Shown: positions 36,515 to 46,228, counted from the stretch's first letter. The stretch is 64,000 nt of DNA from Clostridium sp. cel8 (GCF_014050525.1 NZ_JACGAG010000010.1:21531-85530); one strand, 5' to 3'. Program-made: numbers and translations. Notes: generated by a model not told the origin, from the letters alone.

Positions 36515-36637
36515 TTTTCTTTTCCCCCATATGGTTATATACTTATACAATATTCAGTCCAACTTATAAAAGTCTGACCATAACTCCCTTTTACTACTTG
36601 TACATTTTTTATTGAAAATTAATTTATTTTAATTTCT

Positions 36638-37312
36638 TTATTCAATATTTATATTACCAAGAAAATAATCTTCAATTGTTTTCCACTTACTATTGCTACC
36701 TTCTGTATTAATAATTTTATACATAACTTTGATTTCTTTTTGATCACGTTCTCTCATATCTTTGAGCAACTTATTTTTGTATTTAGGTTTATATAATTCC
36801 ATAGGATGAAATATATGAATATTCACAGTTGGAAGTTTTCCACCTTTCAATTCAAATTTAGCTAAATTTAAAATTTCTAGCATATAGGCCAAATCCATTG
36901 TAATAGTTGTAAATTCAGAACTATGATTGTTTTTATTTAAAAATGGAGGTACAATATATTTCTCAAAATAATCATTTCCTTGAAATCTTTCTTTAAAACT
37001 TGTTATTAGTTGTTCTACTCTATCCGTAAAACCTGATACACATATTCTTTCACTACTTTCATCAAAATTTTGAGTATATATCTTTTTTATTACAATAAGC
37101 TTATATCCAATCCTACCAGGTTCATCACTATTATAAGATAATAAATTAAAAAGAATATGTTTAGTTTTTGAAAAAATATCTGCATTATAATTCTCCATAT
37201 TTTCTTTAAGATAATCTTTTATTATATTCTCTGCTTTTTTCTTTGGTATATAACTCTTTTTAGCTTTAATTATTTTAAGAATTTCTCGAAGATTGTCCAC
37301 ATATTTTCTCAA
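36638..37312 (-). CDS. Unknown 224-residue partner of the RecQ-like helicase
   Basis: A soluble protein with no family I recognise. It is rich in Lys and Asn, has a helical N-terminal third (NLREILKIIKAKKSYIPKKK), and has no visible nuclease, protease or metal motif. It begins with a TTG that overlaps the stop codon of the helicase gene (TATTGAGA), without its own ribosome site, so translation must be coupled to the helicase. This makes a functional partnership very likely. It could be a split-off C-terminal domain of the helicase, a nucleic-acid adaptor or an effector. About 35 bases after its stop no clear hairpin is seen. Confidence 0.7.
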   Translation of the reverse strand: MRKYVDNLREILKIIKAKKSYIPKKKAENIIKDYLKENMENYNADIFSKTKHILFNLLSYNSDEPGRIGYKLIVIKKIYTQNFDESSERICVSGFTDRVEQLITSFKERFQGNDYFEKYIVPPFLNKNNHSSEFTTITMDLAYMLEILNLAKFELKGGKLPTVNIHIFHPMELYKPKYKNKLLKDMRERDQKEIKVMYKIINTEGSNSKWKTIEDYFLGNINIE

Positions 37313-39915
37313 TATAGTAAGTGTTTCATCATATTTTTTAATAAAGTTATAGCTATTTTTACACGAGGACTTACCTCATATTTCTCATCAAATAATTCTC
37401 CATTAAAAAATTTGCGTTTAACATTTCTAAAACTTAAATCTTTTTGCTGATTTTCCCAATATTTATTCAAATCAAATGAAAAAATATCTCCAATATCACT
37501 TACCCTACATGGATTCCATCTATATGTTTTTTCAAATCTTTTATTTGATTCCTTACTAACAATATTATTATCAATATATTCTTTATACTTATATATAAAA
37601 TCATTTTTCATTTCCTCTTTAACTGTACAATAATACAAACTATAATCATCTTTTGGATATACCTTTATAGCTCCTTTTAAATCTTTTTCTATTAAAAATA
37701 AACTTTGTCTTATCTTTTGTTCCGATGATTTTCTATCTTTCTCTGTAAAAGCAAATGCCAATGACTCAAGAGGTATATTTAATTCTCTACAGTGTCTGTT
37801 TTTTCTACTTTGATATCTATATTCTTGATTTATCTTATTGAGAATCATAGACAGCTGATAGTTGCTAGGTCTACTCATCCCTTTTAACTTTCTATAATAT
37901 TGAAAATCCTTATCCATAAAATATGTATAGGCTATCCCATTTATATTTTTATTTCTTGCAGCTCTACCTATTTCTTGAACATAGTCACACACATTTCCCG
38001 TTAATGTGTGATGATATACTATTTTTATATCATCAATATCTACTCCCATACCAAAAGCTTTAGTAGCAATCATCACATTTATATCATTATTTTTAAATCT
38101 CTTCTCTGCTTCACTTCTCTCCTCAGGTTTTGTATCTCCAAGATATAATGAAACTTTTTCTTTTATATCTTTATCAAGAAGATTATATAATTTATAAGCA
38201 TGAGATTTCCATAATGTATAGACAATTGCTTTTTTATTTTGCCTCACTAAAGATTTTATTTCTCTTAAGGTTATATCTTCTTTTTTTATTTGGTAGTCTT
38301 CATTTCCAGTACTAACTCTATTAATATTTATTTCTATATTATTCCTTTTAACATCACAAAAATATACCTTTCTTTCATCATTAAAATGCAGCAAAGTCAT
38401 AATTTCATCAACAGTTCCAAGCTCCCCCTTATATACTGCCGTAGCTGTAAGAGCTAGTATAGGAAAATTCTTACTTTCTTTCTTTTTCAACCTTTCTATA
38501 TAATCTCCTAAATAACCATAATCTGTTCTAAATTCTTTACCCCAGTTACTTACACAATGAGCTTCATCTACTACTACAAGACCTAATTCTCTTTCTTTTA
38601 GTATTTCTGACATATTATAACTTACTTGAAGAAATTCAGGAGATACATATACTAAAGAATATCGTTTTTGTTTTATTCCTCTCAAAACTTCTTCTCTTTC
38701 ATCAAAACTTAACTCTGAGTTAATATATGCAGCAAATTTTATTCCCATATCATTTCTTAGATGATATATTTGATCCTTCATAAGAGATATTAATGGAGAA
38801 ATTACAAGTACCATATCTTTATTTTCTTCAAGTATAATTGAAGGTAATTGATACAAAAGAGATTTTCCAGACCCCGTTGATGCAATAAAAAATATATCGC
38901 TCCATTGTTTTTTATTTTTACATCTATAAATTTGATTCATTATGTATTTCAAGATTTTCTCTTGAGATATATCAACCAATTTTTCATTATTATCAAAATC
39001 ATATATTTTATAGTTTCTAAATTTTTCACTTTTCCAATACTTTTTAAGATATGGCATAAAATCTATATTATACTCTTCTTCTATATCACTACAATCCACA
39101 AATTTAAAAGTTGTTTGACTATAGATATTTCTCCATAAATTAAACATATTTTTATGTTTTTTTATAAAATCTGCCTCACCAATTATAACAACACAATGTG
39201 GCTTTTCTTTTTCTATATATTCTAAAAATCTATTGTCTTCATAAGCAGTAAAAAATTCATCACATTTAATATTATAATCTTTTATTTGAGATAAATACAC
39301 TATTGAATTATCATTATTTATTTTCTCAATATCTTCTTTGGACACATTTATACTACCTGCATGTTGTGCAAATATATTTTTTATTTCATAATTTAAATTA
39401 GAAACAATATTTTCATCTAAGTAATCATATACAAGACTTTCACCATTTAAAAACGTTTTAATTCTACAATCATATATACTATTAATTAATGAAATTTCAT
39501 CATCTTGAAACTCTTTCTTTTTTAACTTATTTATGACATAGGATTCATTAAAACTAAAATGTTTATATCTTATAAAATTATCTTCTAATATAATGATCTT
39601 ATTTTTAATAGTTGAAATATTAATAAAATCTGATAACATAATTAATTGTTCATAACACAAAAACACATTCTTACTCTTACATTTAATCAAAAGAAAAGGA
39701 AAATTTTCTTGGGTATACTCATATATATCATATAAACATTCTGGCTTTTCTTCTGGGTAAAACACAAAAATGTTTTTATCTTCTTTCAACTCATCACATA
39801 TAGTATATAAATCATCAAAATCAGATGACTTATATGCATAAATATTAGTTTCATTATTATCTGAAAATACTTTTAATACATTGTTTACCCTTTCTCTCAT
39901 TATTACAATTTTCAT
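37309..39915 (-). CDS. RecQ-like SF2 DNA helicase with unusual 340-residue N-terminal domain
   Basis: An 868-residue protein. Helicase motifs of the RecQ type: I STGSGKS (346-352), Ia VISPLISLMKDQI, II with the aromatic loop VVDEAHCVSNWGKEFR (448-463), III LALTATA, V TKAFGMGVDIDD and VI QEIGRAARN. The RecQ zinc domain with its four cysteines and the HRDC domain are not visible, and the ~170 residues after the helicase core do not match them. The N-terminal 340 residues match nothing I know. ATG at 39915 follows AAGGAG with no spacing, so the start is uncertain. A small gene overlaps its stop. Such stand-alone helicase pairs are common in defence loci, which is an inference here. Confidence 0.85.
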   Translation of the reverse strand: MKIVIMRERVNNVLKVFSDNNETNIYAYKSSDFDDLYTICDELKEDKNIFVFYPEEKPECLYDIYEYTQENFPFLLIKCKSKNVFLCYEQLIMLSDFINISTIKNKIIILEDNFIRYKHFSFNESYVINKLKKKEFQDDEISLINSIYDCRIKTFLNGESLVYDYLDENIVSNLNYEIKNIFAQHAGSINVSKEDIEKINNDNSIVYLSQIKDYNIKCDEFFTAYEDNRFLEYIEKEKPHCVVIIGEADFIKKHKNMFNLWRNIYSQTTFKFVDCSDIEEEYNIDFMPYLKKYWKSEKFRNYKIYDFDNNEKLVDISQEKILKYIMNQIYRCKNKKQWSDIFFIASTGSGKSLLYQLPSIILEENKDMVLVISPLISLMKDQIYHLRNDMGIKFAAYINSELSFDEREEVLRGIKQKRYSLVYVSPEFLQVSYNMSEILKERELGLVVVDEAHCVSNWGKEFRTDYGYLGDYIERLKKKESKNFPILALTATAVYKGELGTVDEIMTLLHFNDERKVYFCDVKRNNIEININRVSTGNEDYQIKKEDITLREIKSLVRQNKKAIVYTLWKSHAYKLYNLLDKDIKEKVSLYLGDTKPEERSEAEKRFKNNDINVMIATKAFGMGVDIDDIKIVYHHTLTGNVCDYVQEIGRAARNKNINGIAYTYFMDKDFQYYRKLKGMSRPSNYQLSMILNKINQEYRYQSRKNRHCRELNIPLESLAFAFTEKDRKSSEQKIRQSLFLIEKDLKGAIKVYPKDDYSLYYCTVKEEMKNDFIYKYKEYIDNNIVSKESNKRFEKTYRWNPCRVSDIGDIFSFDLNKYWENQQKDLSFRNVKRKFFNGELFDEKYEVSPRVKIAITLLKNMMKHLLY

Positions 39916-40024
39916 CTCCTTATTATTACAATTATAAATATAATTTAAACATTATGTTATTTATTCTACATTATTCTAATATTTCCTCTAAAATTTCAAC
40001 AAATTAAAATAATTATATTATTAC

Positions 40025-40060
40025 AAAAGGATCCATGCCTTTAATCTAGACATGAATCCT
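40025..40060 (-). terminator. Terminator after the acidic low-complexity gene
   Basis: AGGATCCATG pairs with CATGAATCCT (one mismatch), loop of 13 bases, followed leftward by TTTTGTAAT. It lies about 30 bases past the stop at 40089. Confidence 0.75.
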
Positions 40061-40088
40061 CATACACATTGCTAAATACTATAAGTAA

Positions 40089-40736
40089 TTAGGCAGTATA
40101 ATTCAAGCTGCTATCGCTGCTATCTTCAAAATTATAGCCGTAATTTTGGTTTTGCTGATATGCATTAACAAGTGATGCCATCTGCATTTGTGTTATTTGA
40201 CTTCCATCTGATATATCATTTATATCAGTACTCGTAGCTGAACTTAAGCTTTTGAAGTTTCCCATAACTTCAAGATCATTCATATAGTCATTTGAATCAT
40301 CATCACTTAATGAGTAAGTATCATCGTCTGAAGAACTAAGCTCTTTAATAGTTTCAGCATCAAAACCAAACCCATTAATAGTATCTGCTAAAGATGAGCT
40401 TTCATCTATACCAGCCTCAGCAATTGCTTCTGTTATAGAAGTTGCATCATCTTCTGTCAATGATGAACTGTCATATTGCTCAAGGATTGATTTTATTATA
40501 TCCTCTTGAGATGAAGTTAATTTTTCAGAAGATTGTTTTGGTGGAGGTCCACCTTTACCACTTTTCCCAGCTTTTTTCATACCTCCATTTTTAGGACGTG
40601 GAGGCCTATTGCCCTGAACCTTTTTTGTTTCTGTAGTGTCTTCACTTGCTTCAATATTATTGGTGTTACTAGAAGCATATTGTTGCCAAACACCTGGATC
40701 AACAGCACTTTGTCCAATTGAACTTACCATATTCAT
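40089..40736 (-). CDS. Acidic Ser/Asp-rich protein of unknown function
   Basis: A 215-residue protein of low complexity, with a basic Pro/Gly/Lys segment (GNRPPRPKNGGMKKAGK, about 42-58) followed by a strongly acidic Ser/Asp-rich half and a Gln/Asn/Tyr-rich tail. No signal peptide or membrane helix is seen. The LTSSQEDIIKSILEQYDSSS stretch and the repeated D/S clusters resemble clostridial cell-surface or calcium-binding (EF-hand-like) proteins, but no complete DxDxD loop is present. It is monocistronic with GGAG before the ATG and its own terminator, so it is probably a real gene. Confidence 0.6.
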   Translation of the reverse strand: MNMVSSIGQSAVDPGVWQQYASSNTNNIEASEDTTETKKVQGNRPPRPKNGGMKKAGKSGKGGPPPKQSSEKLTSSQEDIIKSILEQYDSSSLTEDDATSITEAIAEAGIDESSSLADTINGFGFDAETIKELSSSDDDTYSLSDDDSNDYMNDLEVMGNFKSLSSATSTDINDISDGSQITQMQMASLVNAYQQNQNYGYNFEDSSDSSLNYTA

Positions 40737-40907
40737 TTTCTCCTTTCTAAAATTTTCGTATAATTACATAAAAATAAATCATCATTAGTTTTTATGTAAT
40801 ACATACTAAATTTTACTATTGAAACCTTAAATTAACCTTAAAATGCCCATTTTATAAAATAATCAATCAAAAAACATCACAATCAATTATAATCATTCAA
40901 AATTACA

Positions 40908-40936
40908 TTGACACAACAAATTAAATAGATTATAAT
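40908..40936 (+). promoter_or_regulatory. Consensus sigma-A promoter of the FruR-FruK operon
   Basis: TTGACA at 40908-40913 and TATAAT at 40931-40936 with a 17-base spacer: a perfect housekeeping promoter. Copies of AATCAA/CAATCA lie on both sides (about 40858-40900 and 40943-40984), so access is probably controlled by the DeoR-type protein encoded downstream. Confidence 0.85.
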
Positions 40937-40945
40937 TAAGTAAAT

Positions 40946-40984
40946 CAATCATTAACATTTAAAAAAAACTTTTTATAATGATTG
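40946..40984. promoter_or_regulatory. Inverted repeat, probable DeoR/FruR operator
   Basis: CAATCATT (40946-40953) and AATGATTG (40977-40984) are perfect inverted copies separated by 23 bases, just downstream of the promoter and upstream of the regulator gene. Further half-sites (AATCAATCA near 40861, CAATCA near 40880) lie upstream of -35. Autoregulation through DNA looping is plausible. Confidence 0.55.
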
Positions 40985-41031
40985 TTTTTGAGAGATTCAT
41001 CTAAAATAATTAAAATGAGAGTGATAATTAT

Positions 41032-41802
41032 ATGTTTGCAGAAGAACGGCAAAAAAAAATATCACAATTGTTAAAAGAACAAAGTAGTTTAAAAGTAACT
41101 ACATTAACAAAACTATTTAATGTTTCTGAATCCACTATAAGAAGAGATTTGCAAGAAATGGATAAAAAAGGACTTTTGACTAGAACTCATGGAGGAGCAG
41201 TTAGTCTACAAAGTACTAGTTTTGAACCTTCTTTTAAAGAAAAAGAAATAGAAGGCCAAAATGAAAAAGTTATTATAGGAAAAATTGCAGCTTCAATGAT
41301 AAAAGATGGAGATACAATTTTACTAGACTCAGGAACTACAACTTTACAAATAGCAAAGCATATAACTGCACATAAAGTCACAGTTATAACAAATTCTATA
41401 GATATATCAGCTATTTTATCAAATAGTGAAAATATAGATCTTATTGTTACTGGTGGAAGCATGCGATTTACTACAAGAGCTATGGTTGGTCCTATAACTG
41501 AAAGTATATTAAAAAACTTTAGAGTTGACAAAGCTTTTATTGGAGCTAATGGCATATCCATAAAAGAAGGTATAACAACTCCTAATTTTATAGAAGCTCA
41601 AACCAAAAAAGTTATGATGAATGTGTCAAATAAAGTTATTGTGGTAGCAGATAGCTCTAAATTTAATAAAGTGTGTTTTTCCATTATAAGTCCTTTAAAA
41701 TCTGTATCTTCTATTATAACAAGTGGAGATTTAAATGAAGAAACTTTAAAAGAATTTGAATATGCCGGTGTTGAAATAATATATGATAATAAGGAGGAAT
41801 AA
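41032..41802 (+). CDS. fruR: DeoR-family repressor, FruR-like
   Basis: A 256-residue DeoR-type regulator. The N-terminal helix-turn-helix (KVTTLTKLFNVSESTIRRDL, about 19-38) is followed by the DeoR sensor domain with ILLDSGTTTLQIAKHI, LIVTGGSMR and DKAFIGANGIS. It sits two bases upstream of a 1-phosphofructokinase gene; this FruR-FruK order is standard in Firmicutes, where fructose 1-phosphate relieves repression. No fruA follows, so the operon is shorter than usual, with the PTS for fructose elsewhere or supplied by the genes at 24-26 kb. Confidence 0.88.
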   Translation: MFAEERQKKISQLLKEQSSLKVTTLTKLFNVSESTIRRDLQEMDKKGLLTRTHGGAVSLQSTSFEPSFKEKEIEGQNEKVIIGKIAASMIKDGDTILLDSGTTTLQIAKHITAHKVTVITNSIDISAILSNSENIDLIVTGGSMRFTTRAMVGPITESILKNFRVDKAFIGANGISIKEGITTPNFIEAQTKKVMMNVSNKVIVVADSSKFNKVCFSIISPLKSVSSIITSGDLNEETLKEFEYAGVEIIYDNKEE

Positions 41803-41804
41803 AT

Positions 41805-42743
41805 GTGGTAATAACAGTAACTTTGAATCCCGCTCTAGATAGAACTATTACATTAAAAGGCTTAAATGTAGGAAATGTGAATAGAGCAATTACTACAAGA
41901 GAAGATATTGGTGGAAAGGGAATAAATGTTTCAAAAGTTTTAAAAAACTTTAATATAAATTCTTTATGCACAGGCTTTTTAGGTGGTAAACTCAAGAATA
42001 TATTTGTGCAAGAGTTAGAAAAGAAAAAAATAACTAATGAATTCATATATATTAAGGATGAAACAAGAATAAATACTAAAATAGTAGATAGTTTAAATAA
42101 TACAAATACAGATATAAATGAACCAGGCCCATACATCAGTGAAAAAGAACTTGAAACATTTATAGATAAATTTAAATCTATATGCAAAAAAGGAGATATT
42201 GTAGTTCTATCAGGTGGAATTAGTCCATCATTACCAGATGATATTTATTTACAACTAACCAAAATAGCAAAATCAAAAGAAGCATTAGTAATTATGGATG
42301 CAGATGGAAATCTTTTAAAACAAGGTATAAAAGCTTGTCCTGACATTATTAAACCTAATAATCACGAACTTAAAAAATTATTAAATCTTAATGATACATC
42401 TGAAGAAAGCATTATAAATGCAGCTAAAGAACTAAATAGCCATGGAATATCAAAAATTATGGTTTCACTTGGAGAAAAAGGTGGATTATTTGTAACAAAA
42501 AATGGTGTATATAAATGCCCTGCTCTCAAAGTTCCTGTAAAAAGTACTGTAGGAGCTGGAGATTCAATGGTATCAGCTATAGTATACAGTTTATTAAACA
42601 ATTATAATGATGAAAAAACTTTAAAATTTGCAACAGCTTGTGGTGCAGCTTCTGTATCCCTTGAGGGCACACAAGCTTGCACACTAGAGCAGGTAAATAA
42701 ATTATTAATAAACACTAAATGTGAAATTAAGGAAGTATTTTAA
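41805..42743 (+). CDS. fruK: 1-phosphofructokinase (GTG start)
   Basis: A 312-residue PfkB-family kinase, starting with GTG at 41805 after AAGGAGG. Motifs: ITVTLNPALDRTI at the N-terminus, substrate site GGKGINVSKVL, and catalytic base in VPVKSTVGAGDSMVSAI. It phosphorylates fructose 1-phosphate to the 1,6-bisphosphate. It is coupled to the DeoR-type regulator upstream. Unlike the paralogue at 25.9 kb, it keeps the canonical GAGDS motif. A strong hairpin follows its stop. Confidence 0.9.
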   Translation: MVITVTLNPALDRTITLKGLNVGNVNRAITTREDIGGKGINVSKVLKNFNINSLCTGFLGGKLKNIFVQELEKKKITNEFIYIKDETRINTKIVDSLNNTNTDINEPGPYISEKELETFIDKFKSICKKGDIVVLSGGISPSLPDDIYLQLTKIAKSKEALVIMDADGNLLKQGIKACPDIIKPNNHELKKLLNLNDTSEESIINAAKELNSHGISKIMVSLGEKGGLFVTKNGVYKCPALKVPVKSTVGAGDSMVSAIVYSLLNNYNDEKTLKFATACGAASVSLEGTQACTLEQVNKLLINTKCEIKEVF

Positions 42744-42770
42744 TAATTCCAAATTGAGATATAAAAATAT

Positions 42771-42804
42771 GAGCTGTCACATTAAAGAATTAATGCGACA
42801 GCTC
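42771..42804. terminator. Bidirectional terminator between convergent genes
   Basis: GAGCTGTC-CATTAA and TTAATG-GACAGCTC arms (one mismatch) with a short loop; T-run CTTTTAG rightward and A/T tract leftward. It overlaps the last codons of the Gfo/Idh/MocA gene. Confidence 0.85.
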
Positions 42805-43770
42805 TTTTAGTTTTTTAGTTCTTATTGAGTCCATAATTTCCATAATTTCAATGGAATCTTTCCAGCTCATTATATCACTATAAAGTTTACCATTGTTTAT
42901 ACACTTTACCACTTCTCTAATTTGATATTCAAAACCCGTGATATCAAAATTTATGTGAATTTTTTTCTCTTTCCCATCCTTAAATATATATGCAGTATCT
43001 GCACTTGAAAATCTTGGTACACAAATTCTTCCTTTTGTTCCTATAATATTAGCTTCTCTAATTGTATTTAGATTGATAGCTCCATAAAGCTGTGCCTGCT
43101 TTCCATCTTTATATCCTAAATTAATTGATACACATTCATCTACTCCTGTTTTGCCTATGTAAAGATTACTTGATATAAATTCAGGTTTATTTCCAAAAAT
43201 AAACGCACTATAAGACACATCATAAATTCCCACATCTAATAGGGCTCCTCCCCCTAATTTCTTATCAAATAATCTACCTGGAGAATTAATTTGTGCACTA
43301 AACCCAAAATCTGCTTGAAGTAAACGGACATCTCCTATTTCCCCTTCATCAATCAATTGTTTTACCTTTTGATTTATAGGTAAAAATCTAGTTTTCATTG
43401 CTTCCATAAAAAATTTTTTATTCTTTTCTGCTACATCAATTACTTCTTTAACTTCATCTGCAGTTACAGTAACAGGTTTTTCGCATAATACTGATTTCCC
43501 ATTTTCTAAACACAAAATCGAAATATCTTTATGTAATGAATTTGGTACAGCAATATATACTGCATCTAGAGTTTCATCTTGAGCTAGCTCTTTATAATTT
43601 CCATAACATTTTTCAGCTATAACACCATACTTTCCTCCAAAATTCTCTGCCTTAGTTTTATCTCTTGATGCTACTGCTGAAAGTTCTACTGAATCCATAG
43701 CTTTTACAGTTTTAGCAAACTTATTTGCAATATTTCCTAATCCAATAATTCCCCATTTTATTTTTTTCAT
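42790..43770 (-). CDS. Gfo/Idh/MocA-family NAD(P)-dependent oxidoreductase
   Basis: A 326-residue enzyme. N-terminal Rossmann fold with GIIGLGNIANKFAKTV, the catalytic-lysine motif LCEKPVTV (about 96-103), and a C-terminal alpha/beta domain with LLQADFGFS and GGGALLDVGIYDVS. Family members oxidise or reduce sugars, inositols or related polyols, or bilins. It is 26 bases downstream of a RmlD-like reductase gene on the same strand; both may act on a nucleotide-linked or free sugar. Exact substrate unknown. Confidence 0.88.
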   Translation of the reverse strand: MKKIKWGIIGLGNIANKFAKTVKAMDSVELSAVASRDKTKAENFGGKYGVIAEKCYGNYKELAQDETLDAVYIAVPNSLHKDISILCLENGKSVLCEKPVTVTADEVKEVIDVAEKNKKFFMEAMKTRFLPINQKVKQLIDEGEIGDVRLLQADFGFSAQINSPGRLFDKKLGGGALLDVGIYDVSYSAFIFGNKPEFISSNLYIGKTGVDECVSINLGYKDGKQAQLYGAINLNTIREANIIGTKGRICVPRFSSADTAYIFKDGKEKKIHINFDITGFEYQIREVVKCINNGKLYSDIMSWKDSIEIMEIMDSIRTKKLKELSH

Positions 43771-43796
43771 ACTTTCTCCTCCTCATGCCAAAGCTA

Positions 43797-44663
43797 TTAA
43801 ACTTGAAACAAAAAATCTTCTACACATTTACACACCGCTTCCTCAGTATCAGTAAAACATATACCTTTATTCTTAAGTTTACTATTGGATATTCTTAAAT
43901 CTTTATTTAATGTTTTATATCTTTCAACATCTTTTATTAAAATCTCTTCAATTCTATCTTTTAATCCCATTTTTTCAAGAACTACTTTAGCAACATCATA
44001 TGTGCTTAAATTATTTTCACTTCCTACATTATAAATACCATATGGTAACTTTAATATTTTATCAAAATTTTTTATAACATCATATACATAAGTTATTCCT
44101 CTATATTCATTTGGAGAAAATTTTATTGGCTGGTTTTTCAAAGCTGATTTTACTATATTCCAAATTATATTTGAATTTATCTTCTTGTGTTTCTCAGAAA
44201 AACTAAAAAGCCATGTAAACCTTAAAATTATAGCATCTGGTACTACTCCAAGTATATCATTTTCAGCTTGCATTTTATGATTTCCATATACAGTATTAGG
44301 GATAGCTATACATTCTTCATTATATGGCCCTGGGTCAACATTTCCATTATATACTTGATCTGAACTTAAATATATTAATTTAGTTTTTGTTTTTGAGCAT
44401 CCCTTGGCAACATTACTTGATCCTTTCACATTTATTTCAAAAGACATATCTGGATTTCTTTCGCAGAAACCCGTATCTGATAAAGCAGCTGTATGTACTA
44501 AATAATTAGGACTATATTTTAATATAGTTTCAATAGTTTTCTTTTCATCGGTTATATCTAGCTCATTATGACTTAATCCAATAATATTATATTTATTTTT
44601 ATAACATTCAATAAATCTTGAAGCAAAAAATCCATCTTTTCCTGTAACTAATATTGTATCCAC
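43797..44663 (-). CDS. SDR-family sugar-nucleotide epimerase/reductase (RmlD-like)
   Basis: A 288-residue extended short-chain dehydrogenase. The cofactor loop is TGKDGFFASRFIE (about 7-19), and the Ser/Tyr-xxx-Lys active site appears as LSSDQVY and YGNHKMQAE. The overall form resembles RmlD (dTDP-4-dehydrorhamnose reductase), but no other rhamnose genes are present, so an RmlD assignment is not justified. It is transcribed ahead of the Gfo/Idh/MocA gene. The 263-base divergent gap to the NCS1 permease gene contains A/T-rich promoter sequence and nothing structured that I can see. Confidence 0.8.
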   Translation of the reverse strand: MDTILVTGKDGFFASRFIECYKNKYNIIGLSHNELDITDEKKTIETILKYSPNYLVHTAALSDTGFCERNPDMSFEINVKGSSNVAKGCSKTKTKLIYLSSDQVYNGNVDPGPYNEECIAIPNTVYGNHKMQAENDILGVVPDAIILRFTWLFSFSEKHKKINSNIIWNIVKSALKNQPIKFSPNEYRGITYVYDVIKNFDKILKLPYGIYNVGSENNLSTYDVAKVVLEKMGLKDRIEEILIKDVERYKTLNKDLRISNSKLKNKGICFTDTEEAVCKCVEDFLFQV

Positions 44664-44926
44664 TTTTATACCATTCCTTTACAATTATTATACATTTAAA
44701 AATTTTCATTGTCTAAAAAGGCCATATATATTTTATTACATTATAAATTAAACATATCAGACAAATTAAATCATATTTTCTTTTTCCAACACCATATCAA
44801 CAAGTATATCATATTTTCCCATTAACTATTATTTCTTACCCGTATATTCTTTTCTTAAATTAGATATTAACATAGTTTTTAGTAAAATGTTATATTAAAA
44901 CAATAATGAATAAATAGGAGGAAAAA

Positions 44927-46228
44927 ATGAATAATTATGAATTAGAGAAAGTTCCAAAAAAAGATAGAAGAAATTGGCTTACTATGTTTTCCGTATTAAT
45001 AGCAATAGGAGTTGACCTATCATCAATTATGCTTGGAAAAGAAATATCTTCTGGAATGTCAATGGAAAGTGCTATTTTCTCAGTAATCATAGGTTCCTTT
45101 ATTGTAGCTATATTATGTACAGTATGTGCATTAGTAGGTTCAGGAACTCACTTATCAACAGCAATGATAACTAAATATGTATTTGGAAAAAAAGGAGCAA
45201 AAATATTTTCATTAGTTATTGGATTATCCCTGCTTGGTTGGTTTGGAGTACAGGTTGGATTTTTTGCACAAAATGCACAGACAATATTATTGGACATGTT
45301 TAATATAAATATAAGCACTGGAATATTGAGTTTAATCGGCGGTATTTTAATGATGACTACTGCTGTATTCGGATATAGAGCTATCGAAAAGCTCAGTGTA
45401 TTATCAGTTCCATTCTTACTTGCAATAATTCTTTTTACATTATATCAAGCAGTTACAAAGTATACTTATAGCAACAGTTTAGTTGAAAACACAATGTCTA
45501 GTGCAAGTGCAACTTCTTTAGTTATAAGCATTTTTATAGTAGGAGCAACAACCACACCTGACATAAGCAGATGGGCAAAAAGCAAAATGGATGCTATAAT
45601 ATCAACATTCTTTGGAATATTAATAGGAAATAGTTTTATGATAGTAATAGCTATTGTACTTACAAGTTACATGAATAACAGTGATATAATGAAAATTTTT
45701 ATTATACTTGGATTAGGTATTCCAGGAATATTAACTCTTACATTAGCACAATGGACAACCAATACAACAAATTTATATTCAGCATCATTAGGTATATCAC
45801 TAATATTCAGTAAAATGTCAAAAAGGAATTTAACTATTATTCTAGGCCTAATAGCTACCTCTCTCGCTGTCTTTGGAATATACGATAATTTTATTACATT
45901 TTTAAATATATTAGCCATAATAATAGCACCAATTGGTGGAATTTATTCCGCTGAATACTTTGTTATCAAAGAGAAATTCAAAATGATAGAAGAGAATAAA
46001 GAAGCAAACAGCATTGTAATAAGATCTATGATAGCATGGGGCATAGGAATATTAATTACTTACCTAACTACAGGGAATCAACAGGGAGCTTATATAACAC
46101 TAACAGGTATACCTCCTCTTGACGGATTTATTGCAGGATTTATAGTGCAAGTTATTATAAGTTTTGTTTTTAAATCCATAAAATCTGAAAAAATAGATAA
46201 GCATAAAGTTAATGGGAAGGCGGTTTAA
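44927..46228 (+). CDS. NCS1-family nucleobase/hydantoin permease (CodB-like)
   Basis: A 433-residue transporter with about twelve helices, of the cytosine/purine/hydantoin (NCS1) family. Typical segments: MFSVLIAIGVDLSSIMLGK in helix 1, WFGVQVGFFAQNAQ in helix 3, and DISRWAKSK. It imports a nucleobase or hydantoin with Na+ or H+. The two genes that follow on the same strand, DUF917 and HyuA-like, are both of hydantoinase type, so uptake of a hydantoin-like compound is likely. GGAGG precedes the ATG. Confidence 0.88.
   Translation: MNNYELEKVPKKDRRNWLTMFSVLIAIGVDLSSIMLGKEISSGMSMESAIFSVIIGSFIVAILCTVCALVGSGTHLSTAMITKYVFGKKGAKIFSLVIGLSLLGWFGVQVGFFAQNAQTILLDMFNINISTGILSLIGGILMMTTAVFGYRAIEKLSVLSVPFLLAIILFTLYQAVTKYTYSNSLVENTMSSASATSLVISIFIVGATTTPDISRWAKSKMDAIISTFFGILIGNSFMIVIAIVLTSYMNNSDIMKIFIILGLGIPGILTLTLAQWTTNTTNLYSASLGISLIFSKMSKRNLTIILGLIATSLAVFGIYDNFITFLNILAIIIAPIGGIYSAEYFVIKEKFKMIEENKEANSIVIRSMIAWGIGILITYLTTGNQQGAYITLTGIPPLDGFIAGFIVQVIISFVFKSIKSEKIDKHKVNGKAV

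Noticed and set aside
36638..39915. Direct assignment of the helicase pair to a named defence system such as the dpd cluster
   Set aside because: None of the other genes of those systems is nearby, and similarity beyond the helicase core could not be shown.
42790..44663. Part of a dTDP-rhamnose pathway
   Set aside because: RmlA, RmlB and RmlC genes are absent and no glycosyltransferases are nearby.
44664..44926. Purine riboswitch upstream of the NCS1 permease
   Set aside because: The conserved purine-aptamer core and paired loops are not present.
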